A DNA stretch of 64,000 bases, taken from contig NZ_QFWX01000002.1 in NCBI RefSeq assembly GCF_003344045.1, positions 587,635-651,634 on the forward strand, read 5' to 3'. The notes beneath the pieces are model-generated. The model was not told the DNA's origin and ran no database searches. It saw only the letters and a list, made by a program, of their open reading frames with translations. The position numbers and the translations under genes were made by a program. The DNA comes from Marinobacter vulgaris (lineage in GTDB: Bacteria > Pseudomonadota > Gammaproteobacteria > Pseudomonadales > Oleiphilaceae). How positions within the stretch are numbered: position 1 is the stretch's first letter; every line of letters starts with the position of its first letter. This document shows, in pieces, positions 38,064 to 47,945 of this stretch.

Positions 38064-39257
38064 CTACTCTGCGGGCACTTCTGCCTCCGTACCTACGTGG
38101 TAGGCGGCGAAACCCGCCATGACAACCTGATCCACGGCCATTCCGATGACCCGACCGTTGCTGCTGGCTTTTATCGTGTGCTGGGCGTTGGTGATGGGAT
38201 CGGACACGTAGCCCAGGATTTCACCCTCGTCGACCTTGTCGCCCAGTTTGGTCTCACTGAACAGGATGCCGCCATGTTCGGCCCGTACCCATTCAGAGTT
38301 GTAATACACCGGCTCCGGGTCCCCCCAGACAAACATTCTTGAAATCATGCCCTGCCTGTCCATCAGGCTGGTCAGGCTGTTGACCCCGGCCTTGATCTGG
38401 TGCTCCTGGATTCTCAGGGACTCGCCCGCTTCCATGGTGACAGCGCGGATGCCGGCGTCAATGGCGGCAAACCGGAGCATGCCGCTGCTACCGGTGCTGT
38501 GAACCACCGCCATGCGGTCGAACCCGCGGGTCAGCTCCGCCACATCGGGATTGTTCATGTCGGCGCGCAGCTGGGGCAGGTTGGTGCGCTTGAGGGAGCC
38601 GGTGTGGATGTCCACCAGCATGTCGCAATGACGAATCACGTTTTCGAACAGCGAGTGGGCAATCCGGTCGGCCAGGCTGCCGTCGGCGCTGCCGGGGAAA
38701 TGCCGGTTAAGGTCGCGGCGGTCGGGCAGGTAGCGGCTGCCCTGCTGAAAGCCCGGCAGATTGACTATGGGAACTCCGATAACGCGCCCTGAGAGTTTGG
38801 CCGGCTCCAGGTCATAGACGGTGCGACGAATGATCTCGATGCCGTTAAGCTCATCGCCGTGAACAGCCCCGGTCAGGCACAGGGTGGGGCCCGGCTTGGC
38901 GCCGTTGACCACCAGCACGGGGGTTGGCTGGGACAGGCCGGCTCCCTGGATAGCCGGTGACCACGACAGCCGTGTGGCGGTTCCGGGCGGCACCTCTGAG
39001 CCCAGTAGCGACAGGATGGACGCTTCTTCCTGCGATACAGGCTGTTCTGCAGGCGCTTGCGGTTCCAGTAACTGCAGCGGTTCGGACTGCTCGACGTCCT
39101 CGACATTTTCGTCCTCGGCAAGTTCTGCAATGAGGATGTCCTGTTTCACAGAGCTGTCAGTTTGTTCTGCATGGGCAGTCGGCAGGGCTACAAGGCTGCC
39201 GCAGAGTGCGGGTATCAGGCCAGCGCGGAACAGTGGTGTCAGCCAGCGGTACAGCAT
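38064..39257 (-). CDS. Secreted succinylglutamate desuccinylase/aspartoacylase-like enzyme
   Basis: A Zn-dependent M14-like hydrolase (AstE/AspA family), 397 residues. A signal peptide (MLYRWLTPLFRAGLIPALCGS...PTAHA) places it in the periplasm. An acidic Glu/Pro-rich stretch (about 35-80) precedes the catalytic core. Zn ligands fit LTGAVHGDELNGIEI (His and Glu) and VDIHTGSLKRTN (His); the later MEAGESLRIQ carries the expected catalytic Glu. Cytosolic AstE/AspA lack a signal, so a periplasmic form cleaving an N-acyl amino acid or muropeptide is unusual. ATG 39257 has GAGAG upstream; 39281 has none. Confidence 0.8.
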   Translation of the reverse strand: MLYRWLTPLFRAGLIPALCGSLVALPTAHAEQTDSSVKQDILIAELAEDENVEDVEQSEPLQLLEPQAPAEQPVSQEEASILSLLGSEVPPGTATRLSWSPAIQGAGLSQPTPVLVVNGAKPGPTLCLTGAVHGDELNGIEIIRRTVYDLEPAKLSGRVIGVPIVNLPGFQQGSRYLPDRRDLNRHFPGSADGSLADRIAHSLFENVIRHCDMLVDIHTGSLKRTNLPQLRADMNNPDVAELTRGFDRMAVVHSTGSSGMLRFAAIDAGIRAVTMEAGESLRIQEHQIKAGVNSLTSLMDRQGMISRMFVWGDPEPVYYNSEWVRAEHGGILFSETKLGDKVDEGEILGYVSDPITNAQHTIKASSNGRVIGMAVDQVVMAGFAAYHVGTEAEVPAE

Positions 39258-39478
39258 AATTTCTCTCAGGTTGACGGCCATTCGGGGCCAGGTGTCCGGT
39301 ATTGGCAGGACGGGACAAGGATAATGGCCGCTAAGTTCCCTGAATACCGCTGTGACAAAGGTTTAATGCCGTTTTCATGAAGTTTTTGTGTATTTCCGCA
39401 AAATGACCTATTGGTGGAGTCTACAGGACGCCTGTTACGGTTCTGTACCTGTTATACGTCTGAAAGGGAGTTAACTCT

Positions 39479-39637
39479 ATGGATCTTTTGCGAGTTCTGA
39501 TTGCGATTTTGTTACCGCCGTTGGGTGTTTTTTTACAGGTAGGGATAGGCAAGCACTTCTGGATCAACATCCTGTTGACCCTTCTCGGCTACATTCCCGG
39601 CATTGTTCACGCGGTGTGGATTATCGCCAAGAAATAG
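39479..39637 (+). CDS. Pmp3/YqaE-family 52-residue membrane protein
   Basis: A tiny two-TM protein too short for most gene callers: MDLLRVLIAILLPPLGVFLQ then GIGKHFWINILLTLLGYIPG and a final HAVWIIAKK. The pattern PPLGVFLQ-G-G-FWINILLTLLGYIPGIVHA is the Pmp3/proteolipid signature. Family members are linked to membrane potential and salt or cold stress. An AAGGGAG ribosome site lies 8 bases before the ATG. A 7-bp hairpin overlapping the stop codon region (39637-39660, GCATGGC/GCCATGC) follows. Confidence 0.85.
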   Translation: MDLLRVLIAILLPPLGVFLQVGIGKHFWINILLTLLGYIPGIVHAVWIIAKK

Positions 39638-39690
39638 CATGGCCCCGGATGGAGCCATGCCATGAGAGACAATTGAGAGCAGGCCTGGGC

Positions 39691-41328
39691 TCAGGTGTGC
39701 GATGTGGCATGCCAGGTCTCGCCCTCCCTGGCCGCCCTTCCCTCCGTTTCCAGCTTCAACAGATGGGCCAGCGCCGAGCGTGCAGCCACCCCGTGAAGAG
39801 CGCCCGGCACGTCATCGTACGCTTCCGCTGTGAGATCCTTCAGAGTGGTTCTGGTCTGGCTTTTCAGAACCCGGGCCACCTTGTGCTCGCGCGCGAGGCG
39901 ATGGGTAATGAGGTAATCAACAACCGCTTCCGGGTGCCCCATCAGAAAGCCGTGTGCCGGGGCAATGAAACGTACTGGTTCGTCCAGCAGCTCATAGAGC
40001 GATTCAAGGTAGGCCTTCATGTCGCCGTCCGGGGGATTGATCACCACCGTGGAGCCCTGCATGACATGATCCCCTGAAAACAGCAGCTCCTGTTCCAGGA
40101 GGAGGTAACACAGGTGGTTGGAGGCATGGCCCGGGGTGTGAAGCACTTTCAGCGAGCCTGCGTCGGTTTTGATCACATCTCCGTGGACAGGTTCCTCGTC
40201 TGGCGCAAAGGTCGGGTCCTGGGCGGCACCGGCCGGTGCCGGCTGGCCATAAACCCGGCACCCGGTTCTGGCTTTCAGTGCCACAGTGCCGGGTGAATGA
40301 TCCTGATGGGTGTGGGTAACCACCACCTGATCGATCGCCCCGCCGGTGAGTTCCAGGATCCGTTCAATGTGGGCCGGGTTGTCCGGCCCTGGGTCCAGCA
40401 CTGTAAAACGTTTGTGGCCCAGCACATAGGTGTTGGTGCCCGGGCCGGTCATCATCCCCGGATTAGGCGCTGTCAGCCGCACGACACCGGCGGCCACTTC
40501 CACCGGCTCACCGGGAACAATCTCGGCATGGGTCGAGCCTTCGCCTTCCGGGTCCAGCTTGGCGGCTTCGTCATAGGCCGGTGCTCCCGGTTCCAGCAGC
40601 ACCGGCCTGCCCTTCTTGAGCGCCGGCCATGACTTGCTGGGGTACGGCTCGGGCGGATTGGCGTGGGCGTAACGCATCACCTCTCCGGTGGTGTCGAAAT
40701 CGCTCAGCACCCGCAGCGTACGGATAGTGGGCAGGCCCAATAGACGCCGCCCGCTGCGATGATCTTCCAGTGCTTCTGCAGGGCTCAGCCAGACATTATC
40801 AATGGTCTCCACTCCGTCATGGCTGGCCAGCTGATTTTCCGGCGACACCGCTACGAAAAACCGGGTATCAAACCGGCGGGGCGGCCCCGGAGGGGTAATC
40901 CAGTGCCCCAGATAGGCCAGCCGGTCCAGCGGAATCGTCAACTTGTGCCGCTGGCAAACCTCCGACAGCGTCAATTCACCCCTGAATAACGCCATCCGGT
41001 CCTGATGAACCGGGTGCCCGGTCGTTACTTCTCGATCATCCTGGTCCTGCGCCACCAGAATGCCGGCTTCTTCAAAACACTCCCTGACCGCCGCCAGCAT
41101 ATAGTCAGCTCCGCCTTCGTCCAGGCTCATGGTCTGACTGATATCTGTATCGCCACGGCCTATGGCATGTGCACGTCCTTTTATATCCTGCTCGTCGATA
41201 GAGCCACCGGGAAAGACAAAGAATCCGGGCATGAAGACGGCTTCCCAGGTTCGTTGCAGCAACAGTACCTTCAGACCATTGGCAGTATCTTTTGTCAGAA
41301 CCAGCGTTGCAGCAGGGCGAATATCCAT
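39691..41328 (-). CDS. Fusion of NUDIX hydrolase and metallo-beta-lactamase-fold hydrolase
   Basis: A 545-residue two-domain protein. Residues 1-200 are a NUDIX domain: a FPGG strand near 39-42 and the box core RECFEEAG at 82-89. Residues 285-540 are a metallo-beta-lactamase fold with HTHQDH (HxHxDH) at 339-344, HTPGHASNHLCYLL, FSGDHVMQG and a C-terminal winged helix of the LACTB2 type. NUDIX domains hydrolyse nucleoside diphosphate derivatives; LACTB2-like domains include an endoribonuclease. The combined job is unknown; a nucleotide- or RNA-handling enzyme is plausible. Confidence 0.85.
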   Translation of the reverse strand: MDIRPAATLVLTKDTANGLKVLLLQRTWEAVFMPGFFVFPGGSIDEQDIKGRAHAIGRGDTDISQTMSLDEGGADYMLAAVRECFEEAGILVAQDQDDREVTTGHPVHQDRMALFRGELTLSEVCQRHKLTIPLDRLAYLGHWITPPGPPRRFDTRFFVAVSPENQLASHDGVETIDNVWLSPAEALEDHRSGRRLLGLPTIRTLRVLSDFDTTGEVMRYAHANPPEPYPSKSWPALKKGRPVLLEPGAPAYDEAAKLDPEGEGSTHAEIVPGEPVEVAAGVVRLTAPNPGMMTGPGTNTYVLGHKRFTVLDPGPDNPAHIERILELTGGAIDQVVVTHTHQDHSPGTVALKARTGCRVYGQPAPAGAAQDPTFAPDEEPVHGDVIKTDAGSLKVLHTPGHASNHLCYLLLEQELLFSGDHVMQGSTVVINPPDGDMKAYLESLYELLDEPVRFIAPAHGFLMGHPEAVVDYLITHRLAREHKVARVLKSQTRTTLKDLTAEAYDDVPGALHGVAARSALAHLLKLETEGRAAREGETWHATSHT

Positions 41329-41379
41329 AGAATGTCCGTTGATTTATTTTAGTGATTCAGGTGCGCGTTAAAGTTTGAA

Positions 41380-41489
41380 GCGGGGATTGGGAGAGTTCTT
41401 TCAAAACTGTGCGTAGCCATGGATGGCGGAGCTCAAGCGCCACAGGGATGTGCTTGAGCGTGTTTTGAAAGACCTCTCCCCATCTCCGC
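41380..41489 (-). repeat. Dispersed hairpin element, copy D (reverse orientation)
   Basis: 28-bp arms (41380-41407, 41462-41489), 25 of 28 paired, around a 54-nt core in reverse orientation; the conserved 20-mer has one change (CTACG for CTCCG). The left side of the core (read in family orientation) can form CAAGC/GCTTG with an inner ACA/TGT pair. It lies 52 bp upstream of the NUDIX/MBL start codon. This is the most degenerate copy. Confidence 0.82.
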
Positions 41490-41624
41490 CGCTCCCAAAG
41501 CCTGAAAGCGCCGGAGCCTGGCTACCAAGATAACCAATGTCAGGCAAACTGTCTCGCGTGAAGGGAGGATAACAACCAAGTATCATTGGCTGCAGCTGCA
41601 ACTTCTCCAGACAGGAATCCAACT

Positions 41625-42056
41625 TTGGCCCGTATCAAGCTCTCTTTTCCGGATGATGCCTTTTATTTTGAAACCAAGATGCCGGTTCGCATCACCGATA
41701 TCAACGGTGCCAACCACCTGGGCAACGATGCCCTCATCTCCATGCTGTCCGAAGCCAGGGCCCAGTTTCTGGTGAACTATGGCGTTCAGGAGGCCGATAA
41801 AGACGGCGTGGGCATCATCGTCACCGACCTGGCGACCATGTACCAATCCGAGTCCTTCTTTCCGGAGATGCTGAGGTTTGAGGTGGGGTTAGTGGACTTC
41901 AACAAATATGGTGGCGATTTCGTGTTTCGGGTCACCAAGGCTGAAAGCGGGCAGCCAGTGGCCCTGGCCAAATACGGCTTCGTATTCTTCAACTATCAGC
42001 GCAAATCTGTTGTGCCCATGCCGGAGAGCTTCCGGGCACGATTTGCCGGTCACTGA
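41625..42056 (+). CDS. Hotdog-fold acyl-CoA thioesterase family protein
   Basis: A 143-residue single-hotdog protein. The first strand and helix read MPVRITDINGANHLGNDALISMLSEARAQFLVNYG (stretches), the usual 4HBT pattern with a Gly-His/Asn catalytic region (HLGND). It probably hydrolyses acyl-CoA thioesters. TTG 41625 is proposed as the start, because AGGA lies 8 bases ahead of it and it precedes the first strand; an upstream TTG at 41586 and an internal ATG at 41679 are alternatives. It converges with mrpG and overlaps its end by 7 bp. Confidence 0.7.
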   Translation: MARIKLSFPDDAFYFETKMPVRITDINGANHLGNDALISMLSEARAQFLVNYGVQEADKDGVGIIVTDLATMYQSESFFPEMLRFEVGLVDFNKYGGDFVFRVTKAESGQPVALAKYGFVFFNYQRKSVVPMPESFRARFAGH

Positions 42057-42397
42057 TCCGGCGGTCCCTTGCGGGTCCGGGGAGAACACTTCAGTTTCCG
42101 GTGCAGCGCCGCCTTGGCCATCATGTGGGCGCTGACCGGTGCGGTCACGAACAGGAACAGGGCGACCAGCGCCTCGTGCACCGACAGTCCGCCTTTCAGA
42201 AAACTGAAATACAGCAACGAGGCTACCAGAATACAGCCCACGCCAAGGGTGCTGGCCTTGGTGGGGCCATGCAGGCGCATGTAGACATCCTTCAGGCGCG
42301 CCAGACCAATGGAACCGATCAGCGCCACGATGGCACCGGTTACCAGGAAGAAAGTGATTATCAGCTCCAGCAGCAGCGGCATCTCGGAACCATTCAT
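42050..42397 (-). CDS. mrpG: Monovalent cation/H+ antiporter subunit G
   Basis: A 115-residue three-TM subunit of the Mrp complex, with IGLARLKDVYMRLHGPTKASTLG, the MnhG/PhaG signature. It is the last gene of the operon; the 3' end meets the convergent thioesterase gene. ATGA overlap with mrpF. Confidence 0.93.
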   Translation of the reverse strand: MNGSEMPLLLELIITFFLVTGAIVALIGSIGLARLKDVYMRLHGPTKASTLGVGCILVASLLYFSFLKGGLSVHEALVALFLFVTAPVSAHMMAKAALHRKLKCSPRTRKGPPDQ

Positions 42398-42663
42398 TCG
42401 ATCACATCCCCCCTCAGCAGGTACTTGGTCATGGCTACGGTGCCGACGAACCCCATCAGCGCAATCAGCAGGGCCGCCTCGAACAGAATGCCCAGGGACA
42501 TCTGGATGTCTGCCAGTACGATCAACGCAATGCTGTTGATCATCAGGGTATCCAGGGCAAGGATCCGGTCGACAATATCAGGCCCGATGGCCAGCCGGTA
42601 GAGGTTGAGAAGCACAGCGATACAGAACACGCCGATCACGACCGGAATCACGGTACCAATCAC
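42394..42663 (-). CDS. mrpF: Monovalent cation/H+ antiporter subunit F
   Basis: An 89-residue three-TM subunit with RLAIGPDIVDRILALDTL, the family motif. ATGA overlaps at both ends indicate translational coupling through the operon. Confidence 0.93.
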   Translation of the reverse strand: MIGTVIPVVIGVFCIAVLLNLYRLAIGPDIVDRILALDTLMINSIALIVLADIQMSLGILFEAALLIALMGFVGTVAMTKYLLRGDVIE

Positions 42664-43154
42664 TGGAAGATCTCCTTTAATGGCCGTTCGTAGCGTTCCT
42701 TGATCTGGGACACCAGTTCATCCTCGTCGGTAACATGCAGGGAGTGAATCAGCAGGGTCCCGGCGTCGCTGTCGTAATGAGCCGTCACCGTGCCCGGTGT
42801 CAGGGAGATGGTGCTCGCCAGAATGGTGATGGCAAAATCGTCATCGAGCTCCAGGGGGTAGGTAACGAAACCCGGCGTCAGTTGATTGGGGTACCAGAGG
42901 ATACGTTTTGCCACGATCAGGTTTGAGCGCACTATATCGACCATCAACACCAGAAAGTATCTGAGCAGAGGCAGCAGATAGCGCACTTTCGCCTGCTCCG
43001 GCCAGAATGCCCGGGTTATAAAGGGGATGAACAGGCCCAGGGCCAGCCCGAGCAGCATGTGCGCCACCGAAAAACTGTTGACCATCAATAACCATAGCAC
43101 CGCCAAAAACAGCGAGAATAGCGGCCTTGGCAGCCAGAATTCGCGACGGGTCAT
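42660..43154 (-). CDS. mrpE: Monovalent cation/H+ antiporter subunit E
   Basis: A 164-residue membrane subunit. Early TM helices (FSLFLAVLWLLMVN) precede the RSNLIVAKRIL segment and a cytosolic domain that reads LTPGTVTAHYDSDAGTLLIHSLHV. MrpE is needed for full antiport activity in other bacteria. Overlaps its neighbours by 4 bp. Confidence 0.93.
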   Translation of the reverse strand: MTRREFWLPRPLFSLFLAVLWLLMVNSFSVAHMLLGLALGLFIPFITRAFWPEQAKVRYLLPLLRYFLVLMVDIVRSNLIVAKRILWYPNQLTPGFVTYPLELDDDFAITILASTISLTPGTVTAHYDSDAGTLLIHSLHVTDEDELVSQIKERYERPLKEIFQ

Positions 43155-44701
43155 TCAGCCACCTCCCCGCCCTGGCGGATGTAATCGCCCAGCACCGCAT
43201 TCACGTAGCCGGACGGCTGGTAAACAAGTTTTGCCGCGGCCTCCAGGTAGTCCATGACCGGTTGGGCGAAAAGCGCAAGAGAGAAACTGATGGCAACCAT
43301 CACACAGACGGTGGCAGTGCGGGCATGATCCAGCCCCCGGGTTTTGGCGACGGTGCGGGCGTGGGTGGCCGAGTGCTCCTGGGGCCGCCAGAACCAGCCT
43401 GAGCCGGCCCTGCTGAGGGCGGCGATGATCAGCAGGCCGGAAATCAGGATGGCAGCCCACAGCCAGAGATACCCTGGTAATTGCAGGGATGACTGCAGAA
43501 TCCACGCCTTGCTGACGAACCCGCTGAAGGGTGGCAGGCTGGCCATGCTGACGGCGGCCACCAGAAATACAGTGCCCAGAACCCAGCGGTGGGCCAGGGG
43601 TGAGATGATCGAGAAACGGTCGTAACCGTCGTCGCGATAGTGCCCGATCAGATCTGCCAGCAGGAAGAACACCGCCGTCATACAGGTACTGTGCAGCAGG
43701 TAGAAAAGACTGGCGGCAAGCAGTTGCTCGTCGTTGCGCGAGAGGGTCGCCATCAGTATGCCCACGGACACGATCACCATGTAGGCCGTCAGTGTCCGCA
43801 GGCTGGCAGCACCCAGTACGCCTATGGCCCCAAGCGCCAGTGTGATCAGCGCCGTTGGCCAGAGCCATGCCATGACAGTGCCGTTGGCGGGCGCCCCGTC
43901 ATCGAGACCGAAAACCACGAGAAACACTCGCACCATGGCGTAAAACCCCACCTTGGTCATGATGGCGAACAGGGCAGCGACCGGCGCACTGGCAGCGGAG
44001 TAGGCCCTTGGTAGCCAGAACAGCAATGGCAGCAGGGCGGCCTTGATGCCGAACACCACCATCAGCAGGAGCGAGGCCGCTTTCAGCAGCGGCAGGTCTG
44101 CCTCCGGGGCGTTGGCAATCCTGTGGGCCAGGTCAGCCATGTTGAGAGTGCCCGTGAGACCGTAAAGAATACCCAGCGCCAGCAGGAACAGAGCCGAGCC
44201 GGCCAGATTGATGATCACGTAGTGCAGGCCCGCCCGGCTGCGGGCCCGGCCACCACCGTGGAGTAACAGCGCGTAGGAGGCGATCAGCAAAACCTCGAAA
44301 AACACAAACAGGTTGAACAGATCGCCGGTGAGGAAGGCGCCATTGATGCCCATAAGCTGGAACTGCATCAGGGCGTGGAAGTGGGAGCCTTCCCGATCAG
44401 AGCCGCGACTGGCATAGAGTACGCAAAACAGGCTCAGCAGGGCCGTCAGCAGCAACATCACGGCACTGAGCCGGTCCAGCACCAGCACGATCCCGAAGGG
44501 CGGTGCCCAGTTACCCAGGCGGTACAGCGTATAGTCCGCGACACCGGCCTGGAGCACCGCCCAGATCCCGAAGACCACCAGCAACAGGCAGGAGCCAATG
44601 CCCAGTGAGCGCTGGCGGCCGATATTGTAGCGGTACATAACCAGCAGGAAGGCGCCGGTCAGCAAAGGTATCACCACGGGCAGGATCATCAGGTGGTTCA
44701 T
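43151..44701 (-). CDS. mrpD: Monovalent cation/H+ antiporter subunit D
   Basis: A 516-residue antiporter subunit homologous to complex I NuoN/M-type subunits, with about 14 TM helices. The conserved MGINGAFLTGDLFNLFVFFEVLLIASYALL region carries the key Glu, and WLPRAYSAASAPVAALFAIMTKVG carries the broken-helix Lys (each shown in part). It is a proton/cation translocating subunit in the inner membrane. Overlaps mrpE and mrpC by 4 bp. Confidence 0.94.
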   Translation of the reverse strand: MNHLMILPVVIPLLTGAFLLVMYRYNIGRQRSLGIGSCLLLVVFGIWAVLQAGVADYTLYRLGNWAPPFGIVLVLDRLSAVMLLLTALLSLFCVLYASRGSDREGSHFHALMQFQLMGINGAFLTGDLFNLFVFFEVLLIASYALLLHGGGRARSRAGLHYVIINLAGSALFLLALGILYGLTGTLNMADLAHRIANAPEADLPLLKAASLLLMVVFGIKAALLPLLFWLPRAYSAASAPVAALFAIMTKVGFYAMVRVFLVVFGLDDGAPANGTVMAWLWPTALITLALGAIGVLGAASLRTLTAYMVIVSVGILMATLSRNDEQLLAASLFYLLHSTCMTAVFFLLADLIGHYRDDGYDRFSIISPLAHRWVLGTVFLVAAVSMASLPPFSGFVSKAWILQSSLQLPGYLWLWAAILISGLLIIAALSRAGSGWFWRPQEHSATHARTVAKTRGLDHARTATVCVMVAISFSLALFAQPVMDYLEAAAKLVYQPSGYVNAVLGDYIRQGGEVAE

Positions 44702-45036
44702 TGGCGGTCCTCGTTCGGATCTTCGCCATCCACGTGATCACTGCGCAGCTCCACGGCCGCTTTCAGGGCCAGTACCACCACAAAGGCCGTCATCGAAAAG
44801 CTGATGACAATCGCCGTGAGTACCAGTGCCTGGGGAAGTGGGTCGGTAGGGTCGCTTACCAGTCCAACCACCGCCGGGGAGGCTGTGGTCAGCCGGCCCA
44901 TGCTGAACAGGAACAGGTTTACGCCGTGGGATAACAGCGTCAGGCCCAGCACGACCGAAAAGGTGCGTGCCCGGAGTATCAGGTACACGCCGGTGCTGGT
45001 CAGCACGCCCAGGGTAATGGCTATCACCAGTTCCAT
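44698..45036 (-). CDS. mrpC: Monovalent cation/H+ antiporter subunit C
   Basis: A 112-residue NuoK-like subunit with three TM helices; contains LLSHGVNLFLFSMG and DPLPQALVLTAIVISFSMTA, the family signatures. The stop and start overlap with the flanking genes. Confidence 0.93.
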   Translation of the reverse strand: MELVIAITLGVLTSTGVYLILRARTFSVVLGLTLLSHGVNLFLFSMGRLTTASPAVVGLVSDPTDPLPQALVLTAIVISFSMTAFVVVLALKAAVELRSDHVDGEDPNEDRQ

Positions 45037-47846
45037 CAGCCAACCTCCCGGCCGGGCCCGGCCACGGTCATCAGTTTGCCGAGGTTTGCCAGGATCAGCA
45101 GCGTGGCCCCGACCACGGTGGTGTAGACCCCCAGGTCAAACAGTAACGCTGTTGCCAGTTCGAATTCGCCAATCAGTGGCCAGTCCATGTGGCTGAAGGC
45201 CGAGGTGAGGAAAGGGTAACCCACCACCCAGCTTCCCAGGCCGGTAGCGGTTGCAATCAGCAGGCCGGCTCCAATCAATGGGCGGAAATGGGTGAGCATC
45301 CGCTCCTGTGCCCACACCAGGCCACCGGCCATGTACTGCAACGTGAGGGCAACGGCGGTCACCAGCCCGGCGATAAAACCGCCGCCGGGCATGTTGTGAC
45401 CGCGCAGGAAAATGTAGGCGGACACCAGCAGGGCGATGGGCAGGGCCATACGGGAGACCATCTGCAGGATTATCGGGTGGGGCTCGGCGAAGCCTTTTGC
45501 GGTGCCGGCACTGGCCACCCGTTCCTTCAGGTGCAGGTCCCGGGTAAACGCGAATACGGCAACAGCGGCAATGCCAAGCACGGTGATTTCCCCCAGCGTG
45601 TCAAAACCGCGGAAGTCCACCAGAATAACGTTGACCACGTTGGTTCCACCCCCACCGGGAACGCTGTTGGCGAGGAAGTACCCCGAGATGGTATCCGCCG
45701 GCCGGGTCAGCACCGCGTAGGCAAGCAGTCCCACGCCGGTTCCGGCCAGCCCGGCCAGGCTCAGGTCGCGGACGATTCGGCCGGCGCCGGATTCACGGGG
45801 TGAGGTCTGGGGCAGGAAAGACAGCGCCAGCATCATGATCACCACCGCCATGACTTCAACGGACAACTGGGTGAGTGCCAGGTCCGGCGCTGAGAACTGG
45901 GCGAAAGCCAGGGTGACAAACAGGCCGGTGACCGACAGCAGAAGTAGCGCCGGCAGGCGCTGGTGGTGGAACAGTGCAACGCCGATGGCTGACAGGCAGA
46001 GGATAACCGCACCGAACACCACCATGGCATTCAGGTCGGTCAGTTCGGACGGGCCTCGCCAGCCACTGTAACCGCTGAGCATCCACAGCGCAGGAGCGAT
46101 GGCGGCGACCAGAATAAAGGCCAGGTAGCGCTGCAATGAACCGTTTTCCAGGCGGTAGACCAGTGACTGGGCGAAGCGGATGCACTGCTGCATGATCTGC
46201 TCAAAGATATTCTTGGCATCCACCTCCGGTAACTGGCGGTGGATGGCAACCAGGGGGCCGCGGGCAAGGTAGAACACGATGCCACCAACCATCGCAATCA
46301 TGCTCATCATGGCAGGCACCTGGGCACCCGACAGGGCGGAAAAGTCATACAGCGGCAGATGGCTCATTGAAGTAGCCATCACCGCCAGGTGAATCACACT
46401 GTCGTAGGTGGCTTGCGGTGCCAGACCCATCAGCAGGGAGGCAGCCGCAAGGATAAACAGTGGTACCAGCATGCCGAATGGCTTCTTGCGGGGAGGCCAG
46501 TGGGGCAGATCCACCGGTTGGCCGTTGAAAAACACGTTGTGGAAAATGCGCACGGAATAGGCCACGGAAAACAGGGCAGCGACGGTGACCCACGCCGGAA
46601 TCAGGGTATTGGCCCAGTGGGGCGCGGTGACCAGAAGGCTCTCCGAAAACAGCATCTTTTTGCTGAGGTAGCCGCTCATCAGTGGCAGGCCCGCCATGGC
46701 CGCCGCCGGCACGGCGGTGATCAGCATCAGTATCGGCATGGTTCGCCACAAACCGTTGATGTTGCGCATATCCCGGCTGCCTGTGGCCTGGTCAACGATA
46801 CCGGCCATCATGAACAGGGGGGCTTTGAACAGGGCGTGGGTGGTCAGGTGGAACAGGGCCGCCGCCATGGCCATCTCGCTGCCCATGCCTATCAGCAGAG
46901 TGATCAGCCCCAGATGGGAAATGGTCGAATAGGCCAGCAGGCCCTTGATGTCGTGCATGAACATCGCGACGAAGGCGCCGACCATCAGAGTGACCATGCC
47001 GGTAATGGTAATCAGGCCGAACCAGAGTTCAGTGTCGCCCATGGCCGGATGTAGGCGGGCCATCAGGAACAGGCCGGCTTTCACCATGGTGGCGGAATGC
47101 AGGTAGGCAGACACCGGCGTTGGCGCCGCCATGGCGTGGGGCAGCCAGAGGTGGAAGGGGGCCTGGGCCGACTTGGTGAAGGCTCCCAGCAGAATCAGCG
47201 ACAGCGTCAGTGGGTAGCGATCATCGCTGACGATGACATCGGTCGCGGCCAGCACATCGCTGATCTGGTAGCTGCCAACAATCTGTCCCAGCAGCAGAAT
47301 GCCGCCTAGTAAGGCCAGGCCACCTCCGCCGGTGATTACCAGCGACATGCGTGCACCCCGGCGGGCATTGCGGCTGGACCAGGTAAAACCGATCAACAGG
47401 AACGACACCAGACTGGTCAGCTCCCAGAAGATCAGCATGAACAGCAGATTCTCCGACAGCACAATGCCCAGCATCGCAGTCATGAACAGCTGGATCAGTA
47501 CGAAGAAGCGGCCTGCCGTGTCCTTGCCGGCAAAATAGTAACGGGCGTAGACAATGATCAGGCAGCCGATGCCGGTAATCAGCGTGGCAAACAGCCAGCT
47601 CAGACCGTCCAGCCGGAAGGCCAGTTCAAGGCCGATGGCGGGCACCCAGGACAGGGAATAGACGAGGGCTTCGCCGGTCTGGATCCGGGGAAGATAGCTG
47701 AGCAGAAGCAGCAGGCAGATGGCCGGGGCGATCAGCGCAACCAGCGCGTGGGTCTGCACGTGATCCGGGCCGGGCCGCTTCAGTCTTGATAGGAACGAAG
47801 CAATCGCTCCCAGTACGGGCAAAAAGACGAGAAGCCCAATGTCCAT
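45036..47846 (-). CDS. mrpA: Monovalent cation/H+ antiporter subunit A fused to B (PhaAB type)
   Basis: A 936-residue fusion. The N-terminal about 760 residues are the NuoL-like MrpA with [15 protein letters not shown] and [28 protein letters not shown]; the C-terminal about 170 residues ([20 protein letters not shown]... [16 protein letters not shown]) are the MrpB domain. So the operon has six genes rather than seven (AB, C, D, E, F, G). The complex exchanges Na+ or K+ for protons, giving salt and alkali tolerance as expected for a marine bacterium. It is the first gene of the operon; no clear promoter element was identified upstream. Confidence 0.95.
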   Translation of the reverse strand: MDIGLLVFLPVLGAIASFLSRLKRPGPDHVQTHALVALIAPAICLLLLLSYLPRIQTGEALVYSLSWVPAIGLELAFRLDGLSWLFATLITGIGCLIIVYARYYFAGKDTAGRFFVLIQLFMTAMLGIVLSENLLFMLIFWELTSLVSFLLIGFTWSSRNARRGARMSLVITGGGGLALLGGILLLGQIVGSYQISDVLAATDVIVSDDRYPLTLSLILLGAFTKSAQAPFHLWLPHAMAAPTPVSAYLHSATMVKAGLFLMARLHPAMGDTELWFGLITITGMVTLMVGAFVAMFMHDIKGLLAYSTISHLGLITLLIGMGSEMAMAAALFHLTTHALFKAPLFMMAGIVDQATGSRDMRNINGLWRTMPILMLITAVPAAAMAGLPLMSGYLSKKMLFSESLLVTAPHWANTLIPAWVTVAALFSVAYSVRIFHNVFFNGQPVDLPHWPPRKKPFGMLVPLFILAAASLLMGLAPQATYDSVIHLAVMATSMSHLPLYDFSALSGAQVPAMMSMIAMVGGIVFYLARGPLVAIHRQLPEVDAKNIFEQIMQQCIRFAQSLVYRLENGSLQRYLAFILVAAIAPALWMLSGYSGWRGPSELTDLNAMVVFGAVILCLSAIGVALFHHQRLPALLLLSVTGLFVTLAFAQFSAPDLALTQLSVEVMAVVIMMLALSFLPQTSPRESGAGRIVRDLSLAGLAGTGVGLLAYAVLTRPADTISGYFLANSVPGGGGTNVVNVILVDFRGFDTLGEITVLGIAAVAVFAFTRDLHLKERVASAGTAKGFAEPHPIILQMVSRMALPIALLVSAYIFLRGHNMPGGGFIAGLVTAVALTLQYMAGGLVWAQERMLTHFRPLIGAGLLIATATGLGSWVVGYPFLTSAFSHMDWPLIGEFELATALLFDLGVYTTVVGATLLILANLGKLMTVAGPGREVG

Positions 47847-47945
47847 AACGGAATTCAGCCGGTCAGGAGTGAGTTCTTCAAAGCATTCAGCTTATTAGCA
47901 TTTTTCATCTATAGCCAATCTTTGAGATTTTTTCATTCTTATAAG

